Shown here one piece after another: positions 1 to 7,949 of a stretch of 64,000 nucleotides of DNA. How positions within the stretch are numbered: position 1 is the first letter of the stretch; each line of letters opens with the position of its first letter. The notes under the pieces are model-generated. The model saw nothing but the letters and a program-made list of their open reading frames with translations. It had not been told where the DNA came from and ran no database searches. The stretch lies in NCBI RefSeq assembly GCF_018263855.1, contig NZ_CP073318.1:1550001-1614000 (forward strand), read 5' to 3'. The translations under genes were made by a program, and so were the position numbers. Source of the stretch: Kutzneria sp. CA-103260 (GTDB lineage Bacteria; Actinomycetota; Actinomycetes; Mycobacteriales; Pseudonocardiaceae).

Positions 1-746
1 GTGAGCAGCACGTCGCCGGCCCGCAGTGTCATGCCCCGGCTGAGCTCGGCGATCAGCCGCTCGAACCGGAACGCCATCTGCCCGGTCGACGCGTTCTGCC
101 GCCGCTCCCCGTTGACTTCGCACAGGATTCGCAGGCCATTCGGGTCGGTGACCTCGTCCACGGTGGTGATCCACGGGCCGAGCGGCATGGTGGCGTCGAT
201 GCTCTTGCCTTTGAGCCACTGGCCGCCGTGGGCTCGTTGCAAGTCCCGCTGCGAGACGTCGTTGGCCACACAGAAGCCGAAAACGTGTTGCCACGCCTGG
301 CCTTCCGGGATGTCACGACCATCACGGCCGATCACCAGCGCGACTTCGGCCTCGTAGTCCCACTTCTTCGAGAGCTCAGGGTCGTAGGCGATGTCGTCGA
401 ACGGGCCGATCACGGTGTCCGGGCCCTTGGTGAAGAAGGTCGGATGCCTGGGGATCTCCGCCGGGTCCTGGCCCTCGCGCTTGCCCTTGGATTCCTCGAA
501 GTGGTCCCAGTAGTTCCAGCCGGTGCACAGGATGTCCCGGTTGAACCGCCGCAGCGGCGGCCCGAGCCGAACGTCGGCCAACGGCATCTTCGGTGCGCTG
601 GCGGCGGCCGCGCGGACGGCCGCCAGCGGTGTGACGCCGCGGACCACGTCATCGAGGCTGCCGGGCAGCAGCGCGATTTCCGCCTGGTCCATGTCGACCG
701 AGCCCAGCTGCCAGCCGCCGTCGAACCACACCGACGCCAGTCTCAT
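1..746 (-). CDS. FAH-family hydrolase/hydratase (partial)
   Basis: Fumarylacetoacetate hydrolase superfamily enzyme, expected to hydrolyse or hydrate a keto-enol acid in the cytoplasm. The 248 visible residues hold the family core: TGWNYWDHFEE near residue 75, and the metal-binding Glu-x-Glu pair at residues 132 and 134 (YEAEVALVIG), followed by VANDVSQRDLQ. The C-terminal part lies beyond the left edge, so the gene is cut by the window rather than broken. The ATG at 746 overlaps the stop of the Rid gene by four bases. It is the last visible gene of the operon starting at 5489, where it would handle a late, ring-opened intermediate. The substrate is unknown. Confidence 0.9.
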   Translation of the reverse strand, partial: MRLASVWFDGGWQLGSVDMDQAEIALLPGSLDDVVRGVTPLAAVRAAAASAPKMPLADVRLGPPLRRFNRDILCTGWNYWDHFEESKGKREGQDPAEIPRHPTFFTKGPDTVIGPFDDIAYDPELSKKWDYEAEVALVIGRDGRDIPEGQAWQHVFGFCVANDVSQRDLQRAHGGQWLKGKSIDATMPLGPWITTVDEVTDPNGLRILCEVNGERRQNASTGQMAFRFERLIAELSRGMTLRAGDVLL

Positions 747-1135
747 GACAGCACCCCGATCGCGTTGATCTCGATGAGGTATTCCTTGTTGACGAAGCCG
801 GAGACCTCGACCATGGTGGAGGCTGGGGCGCTGCCCGTGAAGTACTGCCGCCGCACAGCGTGAATGGCCTCGAAGTCGTTGATGTCCCGGACGTACACGT
901 CGACCCGGGCGAGGTCGTCGAGCGTGCCGCCGGCGGCCTCGATGGCCGCCTTGAGGTTCTGGCACACCTGATGGGTCTGGGCCGTGATGTCCCCGACGCC
1001 GGTGACGCCACCCTCGGCATTGCGCGCGGTCATGCCGGAGATGAACACCAGCCGCCCGGGCTCGGCGACCGTTGCCTGGGCGAAGTGCCCGTTGGGGACG
1101 GCCAGCGCCGGGGACACGATCTCGTTCTTGGGCAT
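743..1135 (-). CDS. Rid (YjgF/YER057c/UK114) family protein
   Basis: A 130-residue protein of the Rid family, whose members deaminate enamines/imines or 2-aminomuconate-type intermediates. The typical pattern is visible: GRLVFISGMTA, GDITAQTHQVCQNLKAAIEAAGG and the C-terminal VEVSGFVNKEYLIEINAIG. The arginine that archetypal RidA carries in its PAR motif is replaced here (APASTMVEVS), so it belongs to another Rid subgroup and is unlikely to be housekeeping RidA. The ATG at 1135 is chosen because the long upstream frame runs antiparallel through the cupin gene and has no homology. It overlaps the FAH gene by four bases. In this operon a deaminase role on an amino-substituted ring-cleavage product is plausible but inferred. 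Confidence 0.9.
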   Translation of the reverse strand: MPKNEIVSPALAVPNGHFAQATVAEPGRLVFISGMTARNAEGGVTGVGDITAQTHQVCQNLKAAIEAAGGTLDDLARVDVYVRDINDFEAIHAVRRQYFTGSAPASTMVEVSGFVNKEYLIEINAIGVLS

Positions 1136-1146
1136 GGGCTTCCTCG

Positions 1147-1620
1147 TCAGCGAGCGTCGTCGGGGCTGGTGTACCAGTCGGGCTGGGTCGGGTAGTGCGG
1201 GCCGTCGTAGATCTCCAGCAGCACGGTCTCCTCCTCGGCCCGGGTCGGGCCGTGCATGCTGCCCTTGGGATTCCAGTAGAACGAGCCCTCGGTCAGCGTC
1301 AGCCCGGTCGGCACGTAGGTGTAGCGGCCCCGAAGGCAGAACATGAACTGGTTGGACGCGTGCGCGTGCCGGGACGGAATTCCCGACCCCGGCCGGAATC
1401 GCACCAGCGCGATCGAGGCGCCGGTGACGTCGTCCCGCCACAGCATCTTGTGCGACAACCCGGCCAGGGTCTTGTCCACCCAGCCGAGGTCCTTGGTCTG
1501 CAACAGGATCTCCCGGAACCGGCCCAGCACCTCGCCGCCCGGCCCGGTCTCGGTGTGCTCGCGGGCCTGGTCCGGCGCCTCGCCGGAATAGGCCGCCGGC
1601 TCGGACAGATTGATGTTCAT
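1147..1620 (-). CDS. Cupin-domain protein, possible ring-cleavage dioxygenase
   Basis: A 157-residue single-domain cupin. Motif 1 reads PSRHAHASNQFMFCLRG: the two metal-binding histidines are present, but the usual glutamate is Gln. Motif 2 (GSFYWNPKGSMHGP) supplies the third histidine. Such small cupins include non-haem iron dioxygenases of the 2,4'-dihydroxyacetophenone and acetylacetone-cleaving type. Its start overlaps the stop of the next cupin by four bases, so the two cupins are translationally coupled and may work as partners. The reaction cannot be assigned from sequence alone. Confidence 0.8.
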   Translation of the reverse strand: MNINLSEPAAYSGEAPDQAREHTETGPGGEVLGRFREILLQTKDLGWVDKTLAGLSHKMLWRDDVTGASIALVRFRPGSGIPSRHAHASNQFMFCLRGRYTYVPTGLTLTEGSFYWNPKGSMHGPTRAEEETVLLEIYDGPHYPTQPDWYTSPDDAR

Positions 1621-2156
1621 CGGCGCTCCCCGAGATAGGTCAGCTCGATCAGTCGATCCGGTGCGATGAGCACGAAGTGCCGGCCGGACAGGGCCAGCGG
1701 CTCGCCGGGCGTCGGATCGACGGCGTAGACCCGGACCTCGTCGCTGTCGAACACGAGCGGCAGCCCCGGCAGCGGCGCGGCCGGCGAACCGGGCCTCACG
1801 TCCTTGCTCGCCTCCTCGCCGAGGTCCTTGAGTTCGACGAGTCGGTTGCGGTACAGACGATCGCCGTCGTTGGTCAGCATGTGCACGGGCGACGGCGGCC
1901 GGAACACGACGCCGCCCGGCTTCTCCTCCAGGAACCGGGGCGGATCGCCATTGAGCCAGTCCATGTGGCACGGCGAGGATTCCAGGTTCAGCACCAGATA
2001 GGGGTTGTGGTGCAGGTGCCATGGCTGGGTCTCGCCCGGCGCCAGCGCCACCTCCCACACCCGGACCCGAGGGTTGTCCAGCAGCACGGTCTGCCCGATC
2101 TCCCCGAGCACGATCCGTTCACCGCTCGGCGAGTGCACGATCTGTCCCGCGGTCAT
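1617..2156 (-). CDS. Cupin-domain protein
   Basis: A 179-residue cupin with a well-formed first motif (QPWHLHHNPYLVLNL, HxHH) and a second histidine in PPSPVHMLTN near residue 95. The segment after about residue 125 is less conserved, but EVRVYAVDPTPGEPLAL looks like the start of a degenerate second beta-barrel. It overlaps the flavin monooxygenase gene by four bases (ATGA at 2153-2156) and the other cupin by four. A metal-dependent oxygenase or isomerase role in the same pathway is likely; which ring it acts on is unknown. Confidence 0.78.
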   Translation of the reverse strand: MTAGQIVHSPSGERIVLGEIGQTVLLDNPRVRVWEVALAPGETQPWHLHHNPYLVLNLESSPCHMDWLNGDPPRFLEEKPGGVVFRPPSPVHMLTNDGDRLYRNRLVELKDLGEEASKDVRPGSPAAPLPGLPLVFDSDEVRVYAVDPTPGEPLALSGRHFVLIAPDRLIELTYLGERR

Positions 2157-3724
2157 CGGCTGCCTCCTCGCGTGATCTGGACGTAGGCGTCGCGGACCGG
2201 GTCCTTGGCCGGGTCCGCCGGGTCGAAGGGCAGGATCGCCGCCACATGGCCGTCCGGCCGGACGAGGACAGCGGTGTCGGGCAGCACCCCGATCCGCTTG
2301 GTGGCGTGCTCGTCCGGGTCGAACAGGGCCTGGTCGCGCAGGCCGGAGTCCAGCGGCGCGTCCCATCGGCTGACCAGATGCCGGCTCAGCCCGGGAGTCT
2401 CGGTGTCGGGGATGCGCGGCCGCCGGCGTACATCGGTGAAGTAGAGGGCGGCGAAGGCGTCGCGGGTCAGGTCGTGCAGCCGGATCCGGCTTTGCGGCCC
2501 GAAAACGGGGAGATCGGGCAGCCGGTCGCCGGTGCGCACCGGCGCGGGCGTGTCGCCGGTGGCGATCATCGACCAGTCGCCGCTGCCGTCTACGTCCAGG
2601 CGCACCCCGAGCAGCGACCGGGTCACGGCGACACCCCAGCGTCCACCGTCCATTGCGGACACATCGGCGGCACGCCGGTCCATGTAGGCGCGGGCGGCCT
2701 CAGCCATCTCGCCGGAACCGCGGATAGCCACCGGCGCCTGCTCGCGCTCGTAGCCGTCGAGCAGGCTCTCGTCAGCCCAGCCCCGCAGCACCCAGGCCAG
2801 CCGCCACGGCAGGTTCGAGGCGTCCAACACGCCGGTGTTCAGGCCGAGCGCCCACATCGGCGTGATCAGATGAGCGGCGTCGCCCATCAGGAAGACCCGG
2901 CCCTCCCGCCACCGGTCGGCGACCCGGTGGTGCACCGGATACACGTTGGTGCCCAACACTCGCAGCCCGTCGACCTCGCCGATGAACCGGCGGGCCTTGG
3001 CTGCCAGCTCGGCCCGGTTGGGCTCGGGCCGGCCCGGCTCCAGCGGATAGAGGAACCGCCAGCAGTGCGGCTGGCGGACCAGGACCATCCACTCCTCGGG
3101 ATCACCGAAGTAGGCCAGATAGGGATAGTCGCGCGGGTTGGCCTCGTCCAGGTCGACTTCGAGGTCCACCAGCATGTAACGCTGCGCCAGGGTGTGTCCC
3201 TCGACCGTGCTGCCGAGCGCTTCCCGCAGTTGGGACCGGCCGCCGTCACAGGCCAGCAGATAACTGCCGCGCACGGTCTCGTCACCGACCTGGACATCCA
3301 CGTAGTCCTGGTGCTGTGTGAAACCAGTGACCCGGCGTCCCATGCGGACGGTGTCAGGAGCGAGTCGTTCCAGCCGGTCCCGCAGCACGGGCTCCAGATG
3401 GTGTTGGGGGATGTTGATGACAAAAGGGAACTTGGTGTCGCTGCCCAACGCACCCGTGTGGACACTCGCCCGCGCGGTGCCGGTGGACCGGTCGATGTCG
3501 CCGATCTCGTCGATCCGCAGCGACGCGGCGAGCACGTCCGCGGCGGCGTCGTACCGGTCCAGCACCTCGATCGTGCGGGTGAGCACCGTGCCAGCCTTGG
3601 TGTCCAGCGAGAGCTGGTCGTCCTCCTCGAACACCAGCACGTCCACGCCGTGGTGGACCAGGCCGAGCGCGGTGATCAGGCCGACCGGGCCGCCACCGGC
3701 GACGATCACCGGCAGGTTGCGCAT
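2153..3724 (-). CDS. FAD-dependent aromatic monooxygenase
   Basis: A 523-residue group A flavoprotein hydroxylase (PHBH/MhpA/TfdB type) that would use NAD(P)H and O2 to hydroxylate an aromatic ring. The FAD-binding motif VAGGGPVGLITALGL is at residues 7-21, the DG motif is LLACDGGRSQLREALG, and the GD motif is RVFLMGDAAHLITP near residue 290. The thioredoxin-like C-terminus typical of the phenol hydroxylase subgroup follows. The start at 3724 lies five bases after the SDR stop. As the only ring-activating oxygenase in the operon it probably performs the entry hydroxylation before cupin-type ring cleavage. Confidence 0.92.
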   Translation of the reverse strand: MRNLPVIVAGGGPVGLITALGLVHHGVDVLVFEEDDQLSLDTKAGTVLTRTIEVLDRYDAAADVLAASLRIDEIGDIDRSTGTARASVHTGALGSDTKFPFVINIPQHHLEPVLRDRLERLAPDTVRMGRRVTGFTQHQDYVDVQVGDETVRGSYLLACDGGRSQLREALGSTVEGHTLAQRYMLVDLEVDLDEANPRDYPYLAYFGDPEEWMVLVRQPHCWRFLYPLEPGRPEPNRAELAAKARRFIGEVDGLRVLGTNVYPVHHRVADRWREGRVFLMGDAAHLITPMWALGLNTGVLDASNLPWRLAWVLRGWADESLLDGYEREQAPVAIRGSGEMAEAARAYMDRRAADVSAMDGGRWGVAVTRSLLGVRLDVDGSGDWSMIATGDTPAPVRTGDRLPDLPVFGPQSRIRLHDLTRDAFAALYFTDVRRRPRIPDTETPGLSRHLVSRWDAPLDSGLRDQALFDPDEHATKRIGVLPDTAVLVRPDGHVAAILPFDPADPAKDPVRDAYVQITRGGSR

Positions 3725-3729
3725 GCGGA

Positions 3730-4452
3730 TCACTCCTTGGCGAAGGCGCGGTCGCGGGTGAGGGTGGAGCCGGTCATCGTGGCCGCGTCGGACAGCAGGA
3801 ACAGCAGCGGGCCGGCCACGTCCTCCGGGGTGCCGATGCCGGTGGTGGCCGCCCAGTGCGCGCGTTCCGGCCCGTCCGGGTTGGCCGCGCGGAACTGGGC
3901 GGTGTCGATCACGCCCGGGAACACCGTGTTCACCCGGATCCGGTGCGGCGCGACCTCGGCCGCCAGCGACTTGGCGAACGAGATCAGCGCGCCTTTGCTG
4001 GCCGCGTAGGCGGCGGCCTGGGCCCGGCCCATGTGGGCCAGGCCAGAGGCGAACACCAGGATGGTGCCGTGCCGCCGCTCGATCATGTGCGGCAGCACGG
4101 CCTGACAGGCCCAGACCACGCCGTCCAGGTTGATCGCCAGGGTCCGGCGCCACTCGGCCGGATCCGTGTCGACCACGTCGGTGCGGGGCTGGACCGCCGC
4201 CGCGCACACCAGCCCGTCGATCCGGCCGTGCCGGGCCAAGACCTCCGCCACCGCCGCGAACACCGCGTCCCGGTCGGAGACGTCCACCTCGTGCTGCGCC
4301 ACGCCGTCGAACACAGGGGAGCGCGCCACGTCCAGAACCTCGCTGGCCCCACCGGCCTCGGCGAAGCCCCGCGCCACGGCCGCGCCGATCCCGTTGGCCC
4401 CGCCGGTCACCACCAGCACCTCGCCCGTGGCATCGAAACTGCTCTTCATCAC
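3730..4452 (-). CDS. SDR-family oxidoreductase
   Basis: A 240-residue classical short-chain dehydrogenase/reductase. The Rossmann motif TGGANGIGAAVARGF is at residues 16-30, the NAAVQ-like loop is degenerate (CAAAVQPR), and the active site is intact: Ser in FASGLAHMG and YAASK. Two starts are possible, GTG at 4452 (GTGA overlap with the upstream dehydrogenase) or ATG at 4449. Placed between the Ldh2-type dehydrogenase and the monooxygenase, it probably oxidises a side-chain alcohol of the substrate. The specific substrate is not predictable. Confidence 0.92.
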   Translation of the reverse strand: MMKSSFDATGEVLVVTGGANGIGAAVARGFAEAGGASEVLDVARSPVFDGVAQHEVDVSDRDAVFAAVAEVLARHGRIDGLVCAAAVQPRTDVVDTDPAEWRRTLAINLDGVVWACQAVLPHMIERRHGTILVFASGLAHMGRAQAAAYAASKGALISFAKSLAAEVAPHRIRVNTVFPGVIDTAQFRAANPDGPERAHWAATTGIGTPEDVAGPLLFLLSDAATMTGSTLTRDRAFAKE

Positions 4453-5489
4453 CGGTCTCCTGGTCTGTCGTCCACAAGCGCGCGGAGGGCCGTCAAGACG
4501 GTGCGGTCCAGCCGGACACCGTCCCGGAGAGTGCTTTCCGCCCGTTCCTGTTCCAGCTGTCCCGGCAGGTAGACCCGGTCGACACCAGGCCTGGTCGGGG
4601 ACGCCTCGATCTCCTCGGCCAGGCGCCGAGCGCGGTCGGCGAAACCGGGGGCGAAAGCGTTCGGCTCGACGGCCAGGAAGAAGTGCGCGCAGTCGTTCGG
4701 CACGGAGGTGTCCGCGTACAGGCCGCGCACACCGGATCCGAACGCGCCGCCGGACAATGCTCCCGTGAGCACGTCGATTATCAGCGCGAGGCCGTAGCCC
4801 TTGGGGCCGCTGGTCGGCAGCAGCATGCCGGCCAGCGCCCGCGTCGCATCGGTGGTCGGCTGGCCGGCGGCATCCGTCGCCCAGGCGGCCGGAATATCAC
4901 GGCCTTCCTGCGCGGCCAGCCGAATCTTGCCCAGGGCAGCCTCGGACAGGGCCATGTCCAGCACGATCGGCGGCCGCCCCGGCAGTGGAACCGCGATGGC
5001 CAGCGGATTGTTGCCCACCACCGGCCGAGCGCCGCCGGGCGCCGGCATCAGCGGCCGGGTGTTCGCCGCCGCCAGGCCGATCAGGCCCTCGGCGGCGGCC
5101 GTTGCGGCATAACGGAAAGCGGCCCCGAAATGGAATGCGTGCCGGACGGCGACCGCGCCGATGCCGTGGACGCGGGCCTTGGCGATGGCCGTCCGCATGG
5201 CCTGATCACCGCTGAGCTGGCCCAGCCCATGCTGCGCGTCCAACGTCGCGACAGCGCCGAACTCGTGCAGCACCTTGGCTTCCTCGGCCAGGCTGACCGA
5301 GCCCTGGCGGATTCGCTCCACGTACATCGGCACCAGCAGCACGCCGTGCGACGGCACACCCCGCAGATCGGCCGCCACCAGCGACTCCGCGACCGTTCGG
5401 GCCGCCACCGTCGAGAAGCCGAGGCCGGCGAAAATCTGCTCGACCGTGTCGGTCAGCCAGCTCGCGGTCACCACGGTCGGATCGGTCAT
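4449..5489 (-). CDS. Ldh2/malate dehydrogenase-like NAD(P)H oxidoreductase
   Basis: A 346-residue member of the Ldh2 family (malate/L-lactate/ureidoglycolate dehydrogenase fold, unrelated to classical LDH). Family hallmarks: SHGVLLVPMYVERI near residue 50, LDAQHGLGQL, NTRPLMPAPGGARPVVGNNPLAIAVP (substrate and cofactor loop) and GPKGYGLALIIDVLTGALSGG. It would reduce or oxidise a 2-oxo/2-hydroxy acid. It is the first gene of the seven-gene leftward operon; the promoter must lie in the roughly 70 bases between 5489 and the regulator relic. Confidence 0.92.
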   Translation of the reverse strand: MTDPTVVTASWLTDTVEQIFAGLGFSTVAARTVAESLVAADLRGVPSHGVLLVPMYVERIRQGSVSLAEEAKVLHEFGAVATLDAQHGLGQLSGDQAMRTAIAKARVHGIGAVAVRHAFHFGAAFRYAATAAAEGLIGLAAANTRPLMPAPGGARPVVGNNPLAIAVPLPGRPPIVLDMALSEAALGKIRLAAQEGRDIPAAWATDAAGQPTTDATRALAGMLLPTSGPKGYGLALIIDVLTGALSGGAFGSGVRGLYADTSVPNDCAHFFLAVEPNAFAPGFADRARRLAEEIEASPTRPGVDRVYLPGQLEQERAESTLRDGVRLDRTVLTALRALVDDRPGDR

Positions 5490-5556
5490 GGCCGGAAACG
5501 CTAAGCGGCCGTGGAATCGCCGGCTATCCCGTCAGCGCGGCGGCTGTGCGGATAGC

Positions 5557-6465
5557 GTGTCCGGTGATCAATGCGTGCCGACCCCGTTCGGGCAGACTGG
5601 TCGTGGGGAGCACGCCGTCGGGGTGGCCCGGGCACGTGGGTTCACGGTCCTGGCCGGTCAGGCCGATCCGCTGCTCACCGGACTCGCCTCCGCGCCGATC
5701 GTCTCCGCGCTGCGCCGGCATCTGGACACCTTGCCGGAGCCGGAACTGGCCGGGCTGCCCGATCTCGGCCGGCTGGTCCCGCATCCGGGTCTGCCGGAGC
5801 CGTCGCCCTCGGTCGACCCGGCGCTGGCCCGGACCAGGATGTTCGAGTCGGTGCACCGGTTGATGGAACGGCTGGCTCCCACGCTGCTGTTCGTCGACGA
5901 CCTGCACTGGGCCGATCGCGGCACCATCGAGCTGCTGCACTACCTGGGGCGGGACACCGCCGGCCACCGGCTCGCCGCGACCGCCATCGCCCTGCACCGC
6001 GGCCGGCCGCAGGACGCCCCGCCGCTGGAAGACCTCGGAGCTTTCGAGGATCCGCTGCTGGGCTGCGCCCGCGTGCTGTTCGCCGGCCTGGCCGCGGTGG
6101 CCGCCGGCGACGGCGAGACGGCCGGCCAGATCATCTGGCTGCTAGGGGCCGGTGGCCAGACCGCCCAACTCGTCGACGCCTGTGCTGACCGGGTCGCCGG
6201 GCTTGACACCGCAGCTGACCGGCTCGCCGCGATGGGCGCGCCTCTCCTTGCCGCGCAAGCACGTCTGGAGCACGCCGAGCGCGATGACGGCCGTGAGGCC
6301 GAGATCGTGCTGCTGGTCGGGGAGGGCCTGTCCAACGCCGGCATCGCCGCCCGCCTGTTCCTCAGCGAGCGCACCGTGGAGACCCACCTTCGCAACGGCT
6401 ACAAGCGGTTGGGCGTCACTTCCCGAGCTGCCCTCGTGAACTGGGCTCGACAGCAGCGAGACTGA
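5557..6465 (+). pseudogene. Relic of a LAL-type LuxR regulator
   Basis: An open frame encoding fragments of a large ATP-binding LuxR regulator (LAL family, normally about 900 residues). Present are the segment after Walker A (ARGFTVLAGQADPL...), a Walker B (TLLFVDDLHWADRG) and an intact C-terminal LuxR helix-turn-helix (GLSNAGIAARLFLSERTVETHL). The N-terminal P-loop is missing, and most of the central ATPase/TPR region is deleted between LLHYLGRD and the C-terminal repeats. The frame opens deep into the antisense of the neighbouring dehydrogenase, so the exact start is arbitrary; GTG at 5557 or 5575 is possible. It was probably the regulator of the catabolic operon to its left. A functional mini-regulator cannot be excluded. 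Confidence 0.65.
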
Positions 6466-6571
6466 TCGTTCGATCGATCCTGTCGATTTCGTCTTGACTC
6501 ATCCGATCTCTGGTGGTTCGCTGGCACCACCGCCGCGTTGGGACCCCTGCCCCCCAGCCAGGAGCGCGGAT

Positions 6572-7945
6572 ATGAGGCTTGCCCACGCACTGATCGTCAC
6601 CGGCTTGACCGGGGCGCTCGCCCTTCCCGGCGTACCCGCCGACTCGGCGACGCCCCGCACATTCATGGCGTCGCCATCCCAGCTTTCCGCCGTCCTGTCG
6701 CAGGCCCGCCCTGGCGACCACGTCGAGGTCACTTCCGGCGTCTACACCACCGGGCTCATCCACGTCGGCCGTTCCGGGACCGCCGCCGCCCCCATCACCA
6801 TTTCCGCCTCCGGTCCCGTGACTTTCACCGGCGCCGGCGGTCTCGACCTTGCTGGCGCTTCGCACGTCGTCGTGCAGGGCTTCACCTTCTCTGACGGCGG
6901 CGGCTTGACCGTGCCCGGCGACGCCAAGGCCAACCGCGTCACCCGCAACACGTTCCAGGGCAACACGGGCGGCGCTGATCTGACCGTGAAGGCCGACGAC
7001 ACCGAGGTCGACCACAACACGTTCGAGAACCGCACCGCCCAGGGCAACTACATCCAGGTCGTCGGTCCCGGTGCGAGCGACATGGCCAAGCGGGTCCACA
7101 TACACCAGAACTACTTCTACAACCACCAGTACAAGGGCGCCAACGGCGGCGAGTCCATCCGCTTCGGCCTCTCCGGCCGGCAGCACGCCGTGGCCGACGG
7201 CTTGATCGAGAATAACCTGTTCGACAAGGCCGACGGCGACTCCGAGGCCATTTCCATCAAGTCCAGCAACAACGTCGTGCGCTACAACACCATCATCAAC
7301 AGCCGCGGCACGCTTTCGCTGCGCCATGGCTGGAACACCCGAGTCGAGGGCAACATCCTCATCGGCGGCAGCACCGGCATTCGCTTCTTCGGCAACAACC
7401 ATGTCATCGTCAACAACCTGGTGGAGGACACTTCCGGCCCCGCCATGGAGTTCGGCGGCGGCGAGGTTCGCGACGACACCACCAGCGGCACCGACCATGA
7501 GGCGTCCGACCACTGCATCGTCGCCTTCAACACCTTGTCCGGCAGCGACAATCTCGTCTGGTACGAGAGCAGCAAGAAGTACCCGCCGTCCGACGACACC
7601 CTCGCCGACAACGTCCTGCTCGGCCATGGCACCGCCGCCGGCACGGGCACCGGCACCACCCTGCACTTCACCGGCAACATCCTTTCCGGCTCTTCCGCCG
7701 GCTCACTCCCCGCCGGTTCCTACCGCACCATCGACCCCAAGCTCACCCGTGACGCCCACAACCTCCTGCGTCCCACCGCCGGTAGCCCCGTCATCGGCGC
7801 CGCCACCGGCTCTTTCCCGCAGGTGACCTTGGACATCGACCAGCAGTCCCGCCCCTCCGCCAAGGACGTCGGCGCCGACCAGTTCAACTCCGCCACTCCC
7901 GCCCACCCCCTCACCCCCGCCGAAGTCGGCCCCAAGGCCCCCTAA
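6572..7945 (+). CDS. Secreted PL6-family polysaccharide lyase
   Basis: A 457-residue secreted right-handed beta-helix protein of polysaccharide lyase family 6 (chondroitinase B/alginate lyase type), which cleaves uronate-containing glycans by beta-elimination. A Sec signal peptide covers about residues 1-26 (ends near ADSATP). The family signatures follow: GESIRFGLS, then EAISIKSSNNVVRYNT and RGTLSLRHGWNTRVEGN, which carry the catalytic Lys and Arg of the family. The ATG at 6572 is preceded by AGGAG; a longer in-frame extension has no signal peptide. It is monocistronic and followed by a hairpin terminator. It is the only uronate-type lyase here and may belong functionally with the glycan operon at 10609-16653. 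Confidence 0.9.
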   Translation: MRLAHALIVTGLTGALALPGVPADSATPRTFMASPSQLSAVLSQARPGDHVEVTSGVYTTGLIHVGRSGTAAAPITISASGPVTFTGAGGLDLAGASHVVVQGFTFSDGGGLTVPGDAKANRVTRNTFQGNTGGADLTVKADDTEVDHNTFENRTAQGNYIQVVGPGASDMAKRVHIHQNYFYNHQYKGANGGESIRFGLSGRQHAVADGLIENNLFDKADGDSEAISIKSSNNVVRYNTIINSRGTLSLRHGWNTRVEGNILIGGSTGIRFFGNNHVIVNNLVEDTSGPAMEFGGGEVRDDTTSGTDHEASDHCIVAFNTLSGSDNLVWYESSKKYPPSDDTLADNVLLGHGTAAGTGTGTTLHFTGNILSGSSAGSLPAGSYRTIDPKLTRDAHNLLRPTAGSPVIGAATGSFPQVTLDIDQQSRPSAKDVGADQFNSATPAHPLTPAEVGPKAP

Positions 7946-7949
7946 CGCC

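Noticed and set aside
2021..4009. A 662-codon open frame on the plus strand opposite the flavin monooxygenase
   Set aside because: It is the antisense shadow of a high-GC coding gene; composition is dominated by Arg/Gly/Pro/Gln/His and there are no family motifs, while the minus strand has complete FAD motifs.
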